Positions 27,401 through 37,737 are shown, counted from the first letter of the stretch. The stretch: 64,000 nt of DNA from Elephas maximus indicus (GCF_024166365.1 NC_064831.1:28386768-28450767); one strand, 5' to 3'. Translations and numbers: made by a program. Notes: generated by a model not told the origin, from the letters alone.

Positions 27401-30387
27401 TGGCCATGCCCTCACTGTGTGTATCGTTGTGGGTGCCCCATCCCTGAAATGTAGCATTCTCACCTTCCAGTCCATCCCCGCAATTATTTTCCCTTATTAG
27501 CTCTTTCATTCGGTAGTCACAGTGTTCCCGTTCATACACACACAGTCCTCTCATCCTTCAGGGTTTTTCTTTTTCTTTACATTCGCCACTCAGCGTACAG
27601 ACCATTATCCCTCATTGAAGCACTTTCTCCATTCTTTTCAGGCCCAGTTGTCTAGTAAATTCCCAGCCTGGGATCAGTCCAGTTATCTGCCTGAAGTACG
27701 AAGCCTGTTGTCTTTGACAGTGTGTCTGTTGTGCTTTTACAGATTTGGGATGTGAGAACTAAAGCCAGTGTGCACACCCTATCTGGACATACCAATGCGG
27801 TTGCCACAGTGAGGTGTCAGGCTGCAGAACCACAGATTATTACTGGTACGATAGATACTTTCCAAGTCGGTGACACGTTCACAGCAGGAGGGGGCGTAAT
27901 TATACATGCACTTTGAATATCCATTGCGATTCTTGCTTTGTATTATATTTGTTTCTGTGCCATTATTGCATATTTTAATGACAGGCATTTGAAATTTATT
28001 GCAGTCACTTTATTCAATTGTTTTTGTTTCTTTTTGTATGTCATGGAGTGTTACACACAGTGTCTTGTAATGTCTGACTGGAAAATGGTGCCATTAAATA
28101 CAATTAAGTATTGTTTTTATTGTGTAAAACTACTAGTATAGGAAATTGAAGTTAGAAGTAATATGAATGAAGTGATCAGTAACGTCAGTAACGTTAGAGC
28201 TTGCATTGGGTCTTGTTTTTCTTAAAATTAATAACAGTGGATCTTTGTAATAGAAAACTCATTCATTTGATGTATTTTATTATCTTAAAGAATCACTGGA
28301 GTTTTTTCTTTCCCCTCTGCCAGGGGTAAAGTGATGTGTTGGTTTCATGTGTCATTTACATATGTTCCGGCTGTTCTGTTGGAATTACTTCAAACTTTTG
28401 ATTAATTTTTTGAAGAATTAAATTTAAGTGAACCTCAATTTCTGGAGCTATAAAGAAATTAGCCAAGAAGTAACATGACTTTCATTTAGTGTACATGTAT
28501 CTGAAAGGATGTTTCATAATTTATTACATTTTAACTTTCGCATTCTTTTTCCTGGTGTATGTCTGGGTTTTGTGTGTATTTTCATCACAGGAAGCCATGA
28601 CACTACAATACGATTATGGGACTTGGTGGCTGGAAAAACAAGAGTCACACTAACAAATCACAAAAAATCAGTCAGGGCTGTGGTTTTACATCCAAGACAG
28701 TAAGTAACAAATCATAATGTTAGATGAGATCATATAAATAAATCATGTAGTTAAAAGCTACATGTCAAAATGGACGTAATAGCGGCTGGGTTTAATGTTT
28801 TCTGATTATATTACACGGAAGTATTATTGAGCACTAAATATACATAGAATAATTCTTAAGGAGGAGGTTAATATATGTAGGGGAAAAATGAGGAGGAGCC
28901 ATGAAAACACAGTTGTGGTGTCCACAGAGGTTGAACATAATATCACTGCCTGTCGTTAGGTGTTTCAGGTCACCGTACACATCTGTGCGTGTTCATGTCT
29001 CATCGTCCCTCCCTCTTTCTTCCCCCCTTTTTTTCGTTCCCCCTCTCCCTTTTACTCCTTTCCTCTCTGCCTCTGTCCTTTTCTTTCTCCCCCTTTCCCT
29101 TGTCCCCCTCCCTGTCCCCTTGCCAATGATGAGAAGTTAGGTGGTTTCAACATTTTGTACATTTACTGCTCCAACTCAGTGCAGAACTGTGCAGAAGTGA
29201 GGGGAGAATAAAACATTAATCTAGAATTTTAAAATGCATTTGAAATCATCTGAAAATCAAATTTAACTTGGAAGAAATGTCGTGATACTTTGTCCTTGGC
29301 ATGACTGTAGTGATGTTAAAGCGGCATGCGTCAGTAAGTGCACACTGCAGAATCGCAACCACAATAGGCTTTTAAATTCACCGTTTTCTTTAACTTGGTT
29401 TACTTTTGTCATTCTTTTCAATCTTTTTTTCAGTTACACGTTTGCATCTGGTTCTCCAGATAACATAAAACAGTGGAAATTCCCTGATGGAAGTTTTATT
29501 CAAAATCTTTCTGGTCATAATGCTATTATTAACACATTGACGGTGAATTCTGATGGAGTGCTGGTATCTGGAGGTAACATAAGATTTTTATGTTAAATAT
29601 GTTGCTTAGTCTTTTTTTTTTTAAGGAGAGAGCAAATATTTTGTAAAAATTTTAAGCCATCACACCAAACTATTATAGCAGAACCTACCTGACTAGTGTG
29701 TATTTGGACGGTCATATATACATCGGGTTTACACTGGGAATTGCCTAAAGTTGAATTGGATTAAGCTAAAAGTGGTTGTCAGATTTTGTGGTGCTTTCTG
29801 AGATCTATACAATAAGTTTTAAATTGAGTAAAAAGGAAAGTAAACAAATCCATGTGAAGAGAAGCTTGAGTGCCTGTGTCTTGAATACCTTTATAACTGT
29901 TATTGTCATGGTGCTTGGCTAATGGTTGGTGTTTAATAAATGTCAGACTGAATTGTTAAAGGGATACCAGGTTTAACTAGATCTTTCCCTTTAAGCTGAC
30001 AATGGCACTATGCATCTTTGGGACTGGAGAACAGGCTACAATTTCCAGAGAGTTCATGCGGCTGTGCAGCCTGGGTCTTTGGACAGTGAATCAGGAATAT
30101 TTGCTTGTGCTTTTGATCAGTCTGAAAGTCGATTACTAACAGCTGAGGCTGACAAAACCATTAAAGTGTACAGAGAGGATGATACAGCGGTAAGTTCTCT
30201 GTTTCACATTTTGCAAGTGTTTTCTCATTTTCATGTTATTAAAATTACCAGAAAAAATGTTTTTATTAGAAATCTGTTAATGTGAAACCAGCTAATCATT
30301 TATTTTAACTTACTTTCCTGTTTTTAGACAGAAGAAACTCATCCAGTCAGCTGGAAGCCAGAAATTATCAAGAGAAAGAGATTTTAA
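18263..30387 (+). CDS. PLRG1: Pleiotropic regulator 1, complete coding sequence in 15 exons
   Basis: PLRG1 is a nuclear WD40 protein of the PRP19/CDC5L complex, required for pre-mRNA splicing and cell viability. Coding exons: 18263-18271, 19586-19692, 20707-20849, 21596-21649, 22462-22555, 22763-22850, 24356-24457, 25444-25536, 26880-27029, 27118-27219, 27743-27845, 28591-28699, 29434-29573, 29996-30189, 30328-30387. They sum to 1548 nt, 515 codons plus stop, against 514 residues for human as I recall. All borders are GT-AG and phases join without a stop. Residues 1-199 form the non-WD region, rich in Pro and Ser after residue 90. Seven WD40 repeats follow from about residue 200 to 494, ending WD, WDL, WDV or similar, and the C-terminus is the basic tail [10 protein letters not shown]. 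The one extra residue appears to fall near [14 protein letters not shown]. Introns are SINE-poor, and all three AfroSINEs in them are antisense. Confidence 0.98.
18790..19425 (+). mobile_element. L2 LINE 3' region in PLRG1 intron 1
   Basis: Sense L2 words in order: ctgcattagctcccagctgg, taaatgtcacctcagagag, gacctttcctaaccatcctg, cagtgcctgccagacacata, gtgcactgaataaat. A long, old copy. Confidence 0.8.
19586..19692 (+). CDS. PLRG1: PLRG1 exon 2
   Basis: [20 protein letters not shown] to PLDEES. The acceptor is ttttcag/GAG and the donor GAG/GTAGGC; it ends in phase 2. Confidence 0.96.
19694..20706. other. PLRG1 intron 2, nothing assignable
   Basis: AT-rich intron without a recognisable repeat or open frame of note. 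Confidence 0.55.
20707..20849 (+). CDS. PLRG1: PLRG1 exon 3
   Basis: [20 protein letters not shown] to QYPANQ. It ends in phase 1 before GTGAGT. Confidence 0.96.
21596..21649 (+). CDS. PLRG1: PLRG1 exon 4
   Basis: 54 nt: [18 protein letters not shown]. Phase 1 on both sides, donor GTAAGT. Confidence 0.95.
21785..21880 (-). mobile_element. L2 LINE 3' end relic
   Basis: cattcattcagcaaacattc and ttcaggcactgcaccagtga are antisense L2 terminal words. Confidence 0.6.
21963..21978. repeat. (GT)n microsatellite
   Basis: About eight GT units in PLRG1 intron 4. Confidence 0.8.
22462..22555 (+). CDS. PLRG1: PLRG1 exon 5
   Basis: [20 protein letters not shown] to LPSSQA. The acceptor is aataag/GG, in a poor polypyrimidine context. 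Confidence 0.94.
22763..22850 (+). CDS. PLRG1: PLRG1 exon 6
   Basis: [20 protein letters not shown] to APAMTS. Donor GTAAGT, ending in phase 0. Confidence 0.95.
23279..23397 (-). mobile_element. AfroSINE with deleted tail, PLRG1 intron 6
   Basis: gactattgct-like tail remnant, then actgccccatagggtttcc and ctgaccttttggttagcag. Antisense to PLRG1. Confidence 0.85.
23655..23800 (+). mobile_element. L2 LINE 3' end relic
   Basis: gtttcttgaggacaggagct, accctcagcactaatagc and agtgcctggcgctgag follow the L2 terminal order. Confidence 0.65.
23815..23925 (-). mobile_element. AfroSINE or RTE-tail fragment, diverged
   Basis: gttgctgttgagttagttctg followed by a decayed body with agggttttcgatggctga. Antisense to PLRG1. 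Confidence 0.6.
24010..24110 (-). mobile_element. MIR SINE relic
   Basis: ggcactattagccctgtttt and ccaagctgggatatgaagcc are antisense MIR words. Confidence 0.5.
24356..24457 (+). CDS. PLRG1: PLRG1 exon 7
   Basis: [20 protein letters not shown] to WHPPWKLYR. Phase 0 on both sides; links the N-terminal region to the propeller. Confidence 0.96.
25075..25285 (-). mobile_element. L1 fragment, ancient, PLRG1 intron 7
   Basis: atcatccaagttgttgcac-like text, then tttcgttgtatagatgttct and tgtatcctttcactcattgg match the antisense of the L1 ORF2-end/3' region. Confidence 0.6.
25444..25536 (+). CDS. PLRG1: PLRG1 exon 8, WD repeat 1
   Basis: Begins [20 protein letters not shown] and ends TGSADRTIK. The GH and the final strand of repeat 1 are visible. 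Confidence 0.97.
25775..25974 (-). mobile_element. AfroSINE, long form, full length, PLRG1 intron 8
   Basis: Tail cccattgccgttgagttgatt, long-form block with acagaagcagactgccaca, head ending accaggcctcc. Antisense to PLRG1. Confidence 0.9.
26040..26420. other. AT-rich, possibly ancient L1, PLRG1 intron 8
   Basis: The text resembles antisense L1 3' sequence (tcaacattatatcaaaggc, ccaaaatggaattaatggg) but is too diverged to be sure. Confidence 0.35.
26880..27029 (+). CDS. PLRG1: PLRG1 exon 9, end of WD 1 and WD repeat 2
   Basis: [20 protein letters not shown] to [13 protein letters not shown]. 150 nt in phase 0. Confidence 0.97.
27118..27219 (+). CDS. PLRG1: PLRG1 exon 10, WD repeat 3
   Basis: [20 protein letters not shown] to CSRDSTAR. 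102 nt in phase 0. Confidence 0.97.
27743..27845 (+). CDS. PLRG1: PLRG1 exon 11, end of WD 3 and start of WD repeat 4
   Basis: [20 protein letters not shown] to EPQIIT. Ends in phase 1 before GTACGA. Confidence 0.97.
28591..28699 (+). CDS. PLRG1: PLRG1 exon 12, end of WD 4 and start of WD repeat 5
   Basis: [20 protein letters not shown] to VLHPR plus two bases. Donor GTAAGT splits the His codon. Confidence 0.97.
28998..29125 (+). repeat. Polypyrimidine tract in PLRG1 intron 12
   Basis: About 125 nt of almost pure C/T on the sense strand, ending about 310 nt before exon 13. Not a simple tandem repeat. Confidence 0.8.
29434..29573 (+). CDS. PLRG1: PLRG1 exon 13, WD repeat 5 to WD repeat 6
   Basis: [20 protein letters not shown] to SDGVLVSG. 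Repeat 5 ends QWKF rather than WD. Confidence 0.97.
29996..30189 (+). CDS. PLRG1: PLRG1 exon 14, end of WD 6 and WD repeat 7
   Basis: [20 protein letters not shown] to [11 protein letters not shown]. The longest coding exon, 194 nt. Confidence 0.97.
30328..30387 (+). CDS. PLRG1: PLRG1 exon 15, C-terminus and stop
   Basis: [19 protein letters not shown] then TAA at 30385-30387. The basic tail is typical of the family. Confidence 0.97.
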   Translation, partial: TEETHPVSWKPEIIKRKRF

Positions 30388-30519
30388 TGCAGCATTGTCT
30401 TCATGGTGGTCCTGCCTTTTTTTCCCCCTTACCTTGGCTTTGATGAGGATATCCAGTGATTGTGTGCTCTGGCTAGGAATAGAAAGCAGAAACTCACTTG
30501 CTGCTTCATCACGTTTTAC

Positions 30520-30525
30520 AATAAA
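30520..30525 (+). terminator. PLRG1: PLRG1 poly(A) signal
   Basis: AATAAA lies 133 nt after the stop codon and is followed within 30 nt by a cleavage-compatible, T-rich context, giving a short 3' UTR. Confidence 0.7.
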
Positions 30526-30909
30526 CTGTTCCCTGCCCTCCCCTCCACCAGTGTTTTTATTTCTAAAATAAGCAGTTTTCGATCCTAGGAAGTAAGATGC
30601 AGATACCAAGCATTTGCAGGCCCATTGAACATAACTGTTTCAAAGATAAAAAAAAAAAAAAAATTCAGTTTTATCAGGAGACACTTTTTTGTTTCTAATT
30701 AAGAGAAGTGCTCACTATGTTATAATGGGACATGTTTTGAGGGGAGCAGAAGTTTAAAAAAAAATTTTTAAACTAATACCCATGTGGTGATTTGGAATTT
30801 GAAGATTTGAAATCTTTGTTCTACAAACAGTATTTGAGTGCATACTGTTCAGGAAATAGATGCGGTCTGTCCTCCAAGATAGCCAGTTTAGTATCTTATT
30901 ATAACAACA

Positions 30910-31076
30910 GCAAAAAAAACAAACCCATTGCCGCCGAGTTGATTCCAACTCTTTAGCGCCCTATAGGACAGAGTAGAACTGCCCCGTAGGGTTTCCAAGG
31001 AGCAGCCGGTGGATTTGAGCTGTGGACCTTTTGGTTAGCAGCCAAGCTGTTAACCACTGTGCCCCTAGGGCTCCAG
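30910..31076 (-). mobile_element. AfroSINE, short form
   Basis: cccattgccgccgagttgat, actgccccgtagggtttcc, ccttttggttagcagccaag and head gggctcc. Well preserved, 3' of PLRG1. Confidence 0.92.
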
Positions 31077-31689
31077 CTTATTACAGACAGGCTGTAATAG
31101 AAGTGCACATGAAATAACGGTGGAGCGCAGAAGCAAAAACCATTAATTTTTTACGGGGAGGATTGTGGAAGGCTTCCCAGGGTAAGTGGCCTTTGAGATG
31201 AGCCTGGCAGTGAAAGAGGGCACAGAAAAAAGATTATTCTGAGATGAGGAATAAAACCAGAGATGGGAGAGTGTGTGGTGTGTTCTAGAAGCAAAGAATT
31301 GTCTGCTCTAGTTGAGTAATGGAGAATAAAACTGGGTAGTGGTGGGAAAAATGCAAACTTTGAATTTGGACTTAATGCCACAAACAGGATGCTAACGTAG
31401 GTGTCGAAACTTAGGGAAACTGACTCTGGAGATAACATTGGAGGCATTTGAATATGTACCGAGGGCTACGATTTCTTGTGGAGATTTTATTGAAAAGCAT
31501 TACTTCAATTTCTAATACCCCTCCAGATAAATACTTTGCCCTTGGGGTCCTGATGCCACATCATTCAAGATTTTGTCATGCTTCATTTTCTATAGTTAAA
31601 CAGTTATAAGAACAGTTCTTAAATTTTCAGAATTAAGGTGCACCATGATTTTGAAAAAGCATTTATGATTTTGAAAAAGCATTTCCAAA

Positions 31690-31945
31690 TTAGACATATC
31701 CCATCTTGCATGCTGTAGGTGGGAATGTAATTGTTAAAACTCTTCAGAGTAGTTTTACGGGGTTTACTGAAAATGCTTGAGCCGTAGGAGACAGACTTCT
31801 AGGAAACTGCCCACTGGGAATAATCTGGCACCTTTGTGTTTTAATAATTACAAATAGCCCGGATGTCCCATCAACCGAAATTGATTTAATAGTTTTATAG
31901 TAAATTCATACAGTTTATGTATCCATGAAGAGGATGGGGAATGCC
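31690..31945 (+). mobile_element. L1 3' region fragment
   Basis: tgcatgctgtaggtgggaat, acttctaggaaactgcccac and tagcccggatgtcccatcaa are sense L1 ORF2-end words. Confidence 0.65.
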
Positions 31946-32641
31946 TGGACTATTGTGGCAAGCTGTCCAAACTTTACCATTATGTAAAAAAAAAAAAGTT
32001 GTAGAAGCAGTTTTGTAAAATAACTTGTTAATGCTCTAAAAATCCTGGAGAAATAACATCACGTTATCAGTGGTTTTGTGAGGAAGTGACATTATGGAAG
32101 AGCGTTCATAACCTGCTTTATATATTTCTATGATGTTTTAATTTTCTATAAGCATGTATTTTGTAAACTTAAATAAAGGTTAAAAAAAACACTACACTTG
32201 CATCCCTGAGAGATTCTGCTTCCTAACAAGAAAAAACAGAGGTGAATAGTGGCCCACTCCTAGGGGCCAAGAAGAAATTACCAACACAAAGAGATGAGAA
32301 AAGTAACTTACCCTACTTCAGACAGGGTTAACTGAAGTGTCTTACTCTGACTGTGCCATATCTACACTGACGCTGTAAAAGGATATCAGAGAAAAATGGC
32401 CATCCCAACTGGATTCTGTTTTGATTTATGACCACAAACCTCAAGTGGGCCTTCCTCAAAAAGGAAATACACGTTTCCGTAGTTAACACACTCTTTCTCT
32501 TGTTATGAAGGATGAACTACTCTGTCAAGAATCATTCTTCCACATGTACAATTGATGCCTTGCATTCTTGTCTTCTCAGACTTTGCTCCCACAGTTAACC
32601 CCTTTCTCTACTGCATGATTAACTCACGTCTTTTATACCAG

Positions 32642-32738
32642 AACAAACCCGTTGGCGTCGAGTCGGTTCTGACTCATAGCGAGGGGTCGCTATGAGTTGG
32701 GATCAACTCGACAGCACAGGTTTGGCTTTTGGTTTATA
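32642..32738. mobile_element. Palindrome of two AfroSINE tails
   Basis: A minus-strand tail (gttggcgtcgagtcggttct) is joined directly to a plus-strand tail (ggggtcgctatgagttggga), forming a near-perfect hairpin of about 35-40 bp per arm. Heads and bodies are missing. Confidence 0.85.
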
Positions 32739-32899
32739 CCGGAGGTTTACCAACATATAAATATGTTGTACTTGCTCGTCTTAAAGTACTAGACCTGATG
32801 TTCCCTAAGCATGCTCCCGTCTCTCCATTCCTTTTATACCTTAAGTTCTAAAAAGGATCTTCACATCCGTTTCCTGTCCTCACTTCTTATTCTTTCAAC

Positions 32900-33945
32900 C
32901 CATCCCAGTACAAAATAGTAATGAAAATGTGTTAAAATAAATAAAACTATTTAGATAATCCAATTAAGAAAAAATAGAAAAATCATGAATACCCTAATTG
33001 CAAAAAAAGGAGAAAATATAAAAAATTAGACAACTCAGTCCAGTTACATGTCAAATACCTGAATAAAGTTAATTTTAAAAATATTTCATGACTGATTCTG
33101 CAAGACACACAAAACCTGGACAGATGAATTACCCTAGAAGAAATAGAGTTGTCAAAGGAGTTATCCCTGCCACCGCCATTTATGTACATCATCAAACCCA
33201 GAGAACTTTGGAGTAGAATTCTAAGATAACTTTAATACACTTTAAATTGTTCTAGGACCTAAGTAAAGAAGGAAAGTTTTCATGCATTTTGAAATGTGAG
33301 TATAACAAAGATGTCCAAATCCAATTAAGTATAAATATAGTTCATCTCACTTATAATGCAAAAATCATCAGTGAAGTATAATAAATCTGGTAGCATATAT
33401 CTGAGTGGAATTTATAGGAATGCAAGAATGTTCCATTATTAGGCAACAAATTAATCAAATTCACCATATTGGTTTATATAAGGAGAAAAATATGAACATC
33501 TTTGTAGATGCTAAAGAATTTCAGCCTAATTTAAAATTCATTCTTGCTTTAAAAAAAAACTTAGTGACATTAGGAATAGTTGCTTCCTTAACTTGATAAA
33601 TACCATTACTGTACCTTGCAATCAGTACTGAATTGGGAACAACTAAGAGCATTCCCATTAAAGACAAGAATGTCCACCATCACTGCCTTTAACTTTTTCT
33701 GGAAGAACTTTCTAACAGATTTAGAATCAAGAAATTAGGGGTATACGAATTAGAAAGCAGGAAGTAAAATGACCATTATTGGCAAATGATCCGATTATGT
33801 ACCTGGAAAATCTAAGGGAAATGAAAATCTACCACAAACAGATCAACTCAGTAAGGTGCCTGGGTACAAAGGTAATATATAGAAATAAGCAGAAGATCTA
33901 ATTTAAAAAAGGCCTTTTATAAAATGACAAAAAGGAATAAAATAA
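32900..33945 (+). mobile_element. Old L1, ORF2 segment (left part, interrupted)
   Basis: Sense L1 ORF2 text: ttaatcaaattcaccatattgg, then a DAKEF block near 33510 and gcattcccattaaagaca near 33650. Many stops. It is broken at about 33946 by a minus-strand L1 and resumes at 37497 (gaaatataatac-type ORF2 context). Confidence 0.7.
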
Positions 33946-34051
33946 CTTTTTTTAATCCATTCTGCCAGTCTGTCTTTATTGGTGCATTTAGTCCATTTAC
34001 ATTCAGTGTAATTATTGATAGCCATGAGTTTAGTGCTGTCATTTTGATGTA

Positions 34052-34070
34052 TTTGTGTGTGTGTGTGTGT
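34052..34070. repeat. (GT)n microsatellite
   Basis: About nine GT units within the minus-strand L1 inter-ORF region. Confidence 0.75.
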
Positions 34071-35419
34071 TGTTGACACTTTCTTTTTGCACTGAATTTT
34101 CCATGCTAAGCTTTTTTTCTTTATGTGTTTTCATCTATTTCATTGTTGTTGATTTTGTATTTCCTAAGTCTTTATGTTTTGTCTTGTTATTTATTTTGAT
34201 GTGTAGGATTGTTAGTTCCCTTTGTGATTACCTTAATATTTACCCCTATTTTTCTTAGTTGAAACCAAACTTTTATGTATTTATATCGCCTTGACTTCTT
34301 CTCCATATGTAAGATCTACGACTACATTTTTTAGTCCCTCTTTATTGTTTTAATCTTGTCATCTTTTCCATACATAATAATGTCTCTGTTTCCCTATTTT
34401 GAGTGTTTTAGTTTTGATTTATTTTTGTGATTTCCCTATCTGGATTGATATCTGGTTACTCTGTCCCATGTTCTAGTCTTGGGTTGTTGTCTGATGTTAT
34501 TGATTTTCTAACTGGTAGACTCCCTTCAGTATTTCTTGGAATTTTGGTTTGGTTTTTGCAAATTGCCTAAGGTTCTGTTTATCTGGAAATGCCATAATTT
34601 TGCCATCATATTTGAGAGAGAGTTTTGCTGGGTATATAATTCTTGGCTGGCAACTTTTTTCCTTCAAGTCTTTATATATGCTATCCCATTGCCTTCTTGC
34701 CTACATGGTTTCTGCTGAGTAGTTTGAGCTTAGTCTTATTGACTCTCCTTTGTAGATGACTTTTTTCCTAGCCACTCTTAAAATTCTCCCTATCTTTGGT
34801 TTGGGCAAGTTTGATTTATAATATGTCTTTGTGACTTTCTTTTGGAATCTACCTTATGTGGGGTTCAATGAGCATCTTGGATAGTTATCTTGTCATCTTT
34901 CAAGATATCAAGGAAGTTTTCTGCCAACAAGTCTTCAACAATTCTCTCTGTATTTTCTGTTATCCCACCCTGTTCTGGTACTCCAATCACTCATAGGTTA
35001 TTCCTCTGGAGAGAGTCCCACTTAATTCTTAGGGTTTCTTCATCTTTTAAAATTCTTTTAATTGATTTTTTCTCAGATAGGTTAGTGTCAAGTGCTTTAT
35101 CTTCAATCTCACTAATTTTGACTTCCACTGCCTCAATTCTACTCCTGTGACTTTCTATTGAGTTGTCTAATTCTGAAATTTTGTAGTTAATCTTCTGGAT
35201 TTCTGTTTGCTTCTCTCTATGGATTCTTGCAGCCTGCAAAATTTGTCATTATGCTTTTCTGTAATCATTTTAAGTTCCTCTGTTGCTTTTTCTGTGTGCT
35301 CCTTGGCTTGTTCTACATTTTGCCTGATCTCCTTCCTGGTCTCTTGAAGAGTTCTGTATATTAATCTTTTGTATTCTACCTTCAGTAAGTCCAGGGAATT
35401 CTCTTCATCTGGGAGATTT

Positions 35420-36102
35420 ATTTTTTTTTCTTAGTTTTTATTGTGCTTTAAGTGAAAGTTTACAAATAAGTCAGTCTCTCACACAAAAACTTATATACAG
35501 CTTGTTACATACTCCCAATTGCTCTCCCTCTAATGAGACAGCCCACTCCATCCCTCCACTTTCTCTCTTCATGTCCATTTCGCCAGCTTCTAACCCCCTC
35601 TACCCTCTCATCTCCCCTTCAGGAAGGAGATGCCAACATAGTCTCAAGCATCCACCTAATCCAAGAAGCTCACTCCTCACCAGCATCCTTCTCCATCCTG
35701 TTGTCCAGTCCAATCCCTGTCTGAAGAGTTGGCTTTGGAATGGTTCCTGTCCTGGGCCAACAGAAGGTCTGGGGGCCATGACCTTGGTCCTTCTAGTCTC
35801 AGTCAGGCCCTTAAGTCTGGTCTTTTTACAACAATTTGGGGTCTGCGTCCCACTGCTCTCCTGCTCCCTCGGGAGATCTCTGTTGTGTTCCCTGTCAGGG
35901 TAGTCATCAGTTGTAGCTGAGCACCATCTAGTTCTCCTGGTCTCAGGCTGATGTAGTCTCTGGTTTATGTGGCCCTTTCTGTCTCTCGGGCTCATAATTA
36001 TCTTGTGTCTTTGGTGTTCTTCATTCTCCTTTGGTCCATGTGGGTTGAGACCAATTGATGCATCTTAGTCTGCTTGCTAGCATTTAAGACCCCAGACGCC
36101 AC
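35420..36102 (-). mobile_element. Nested younger L1 3' end (3' UTR)
   Basis: Flanked by the exact 12-bp duplication tctgggagattt at 35408-35419 and 36103-36114. The minus strand ends GCACAATAAAAACTAAG plus A-rich tail. Homologous to 60395-61038. It interrupts ORF1 of the surrounding L1. Confidence 0.85.
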
Positions 36103-37496
36103 TCTGGGAGATTTCTTGATTCTTTGTTTTGGGAGCTTTCTGAAACCATCATGGTCTGCTTCTTTGTTTGATTTCATATTAACTGTTGCCTCCAAGCCAT
36201 CAATAAGTTATTGTATTTATTTATTTTATGATTGCTTACTGTGTCCTAGCTTCTTGTTCTGTTATGCCCAAATAGGCTGCTCATGCGAGCTAGTTTGATT
36301 ATTAGTGCCTTTAAAGCTCTAATGTTCTATCACCAGGTGGTTAGAGCTGTCGCTAGGTATGCGAGCCCAGGAGTCTGTTTACTTTTCTTGCATGGATTCA
36401 GCTCAGGTGTTCAAGTAGTCAGTCACCAAGCGTGTGGTACAGGCTCTCACCTACAGTCCTAGATGGGCAGGGGTGATTGGTGTAGGCACAGGTGTCTGGC
36501 TGCAGTAGGGGGCCACACACTGAGCAAGGTATGGGGCTGACATCTGCCCCTGAGTGTCTGGGAGGAAAGCTTGTCCCTGTTACCTGCCCCATGTAGGTGG
36601 GTGGGTTTTGCAGCTGGAGTATGGGTACCCTATGCTGTTGCTGTGTGGACTGGGAGGTGCCACTTCTTCTTGGACCCTTGTTGCAGGTGGCTAGGTAGCT
36701 TGGGTGGAGCCACCAGCCCTCAGGCCCCTGATGTGGGTAGGAGAGGACCCTGCTTCATAGGCAGAGCAGTGTCAAATGTCGTGGACTTGCCACAGCTGTT
36801 GAAATTGGCCCACATAGGTCTCTGTAGGGGTGAAAGGCATTCAAAGTCTGTGGACTCCTTATGCCTGTGCCTAAGCAAAGGAGCTGTTTCTGCCCAGAGT
36901 TCTTGGCTTAGGGAGCTGGCAGGTTATTTTTTCCTGTTGATTTATTTCTTCCCTCTCCAAGGCCAGGAGAATGGCTCAGGGCGCATGATGGGTCCTACTT
37001 CTGGCCCAGGGGTTGTGGCAGTCTCTGAAGCTGGCTCAGACCCAGTACAGAGTGGGAAGGGGACAGGTAAATGGGAGAGAGGTTTTTCCCAAATGGGTGT
37101 TTTTTGATCCACATGGTAAGTTAGACGCATGTACTTATCTTTTGCCAACTGAGCACTGCTTTTCCCTGATTCTGGAGGTATGAGTGGATTCACTGCAGCT
37201 TGCTCTCTCCCAATGTGGGAAACATGTCCTGAATGCCACTGGCTGCCTCATTGCACTCATGCCAGTGGAGTAGGGTACCAGTTCCCACCAGGTCGGGTCT
37301 GGCAAATCCTCACTGCTTCTGAACCATCTCTCTCTCCCCTTGCCACTCAGCCTGATTCCTTGACTTTACCTTTGATGTTCAGGGCTCCTAGATTGTCATA
37401 TATAATTGATTCACTTGTTTTATCAGGTCTTTGTTGTAAGAGGGAGCACGGGAAGCATCTGACTACTCCACCATCTTGGCCCAGCCTGCCTAACTT

Positions 37497-37735
37497 GGAA
37501 TAAAATTAATAAGGAATGTGCAAGTCTTATATGAAGAAACATTTTAAATGCTCCTGAGGGATACAAAAAAAAAAAAACCTTGATCAAGTGAAAAGGCATA
37601 CCATGGTCCCGGTGTAGAAATTTCATGTTAACTGTCTTTACTTTCTACTAAATTAGGAAGTCAATTTCAATAAAATCACGTATAGTACTTTTATTTTTTT
37701 TTTGGAATTGTGACAAGCTGATTTTTAGAATTGTC
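37497..37735 (+). mobile_element. Old L1, ORF2 segment (right part)
   Basis: taataaggaatgtgcaagtc, then gctcctgagggatac resembles the ORF2 text that normally follows the block at 33900, as expected if the minus-strand L1 split it. Confidence 0.6.
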
Positions 37736-37737
37736 TT

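Larger units (their letters stand above)
33946..37490 (-). mobile_element. L1 with intact 5' end but 3'-truncated, inserted in the old L1
   Basis: The 5' terminus near 37490 reads GGCCAAGATGGTGGAGTAG on the minus strand, the YY1-type start of L1 5' UTRs. The 5' UTR runs to about 36200. ORF1 starts with EADHDGFRKLPKQRIKK, has a coiled-coil region at 34991-35400 and the conserved C-terminal text SNYSAETM and YPAKLSLKYDGK. ORF2 begins ITLNVNGLNAPIKTDW near 34000, and the element stops at GGATTAAAAAAAG. Sequence similar to GGAATAAAATWAA flanks it (33934-33945 and 37497-37509). Stops and frame changes make it inactive. A younger L1 end is nested inside. Confidence 0.8.

Noticed and set aside
29282-30285. 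Short frames covering WD40 text as separate small genes
   Set aside because: They are PLRG1 exons read into their introns; splice sites at both ends join them in phase.
35502-35995. Overlapping 131-133-codon frames on both strands
   Set aside because: Both are inside the nested L1 3' UTR.
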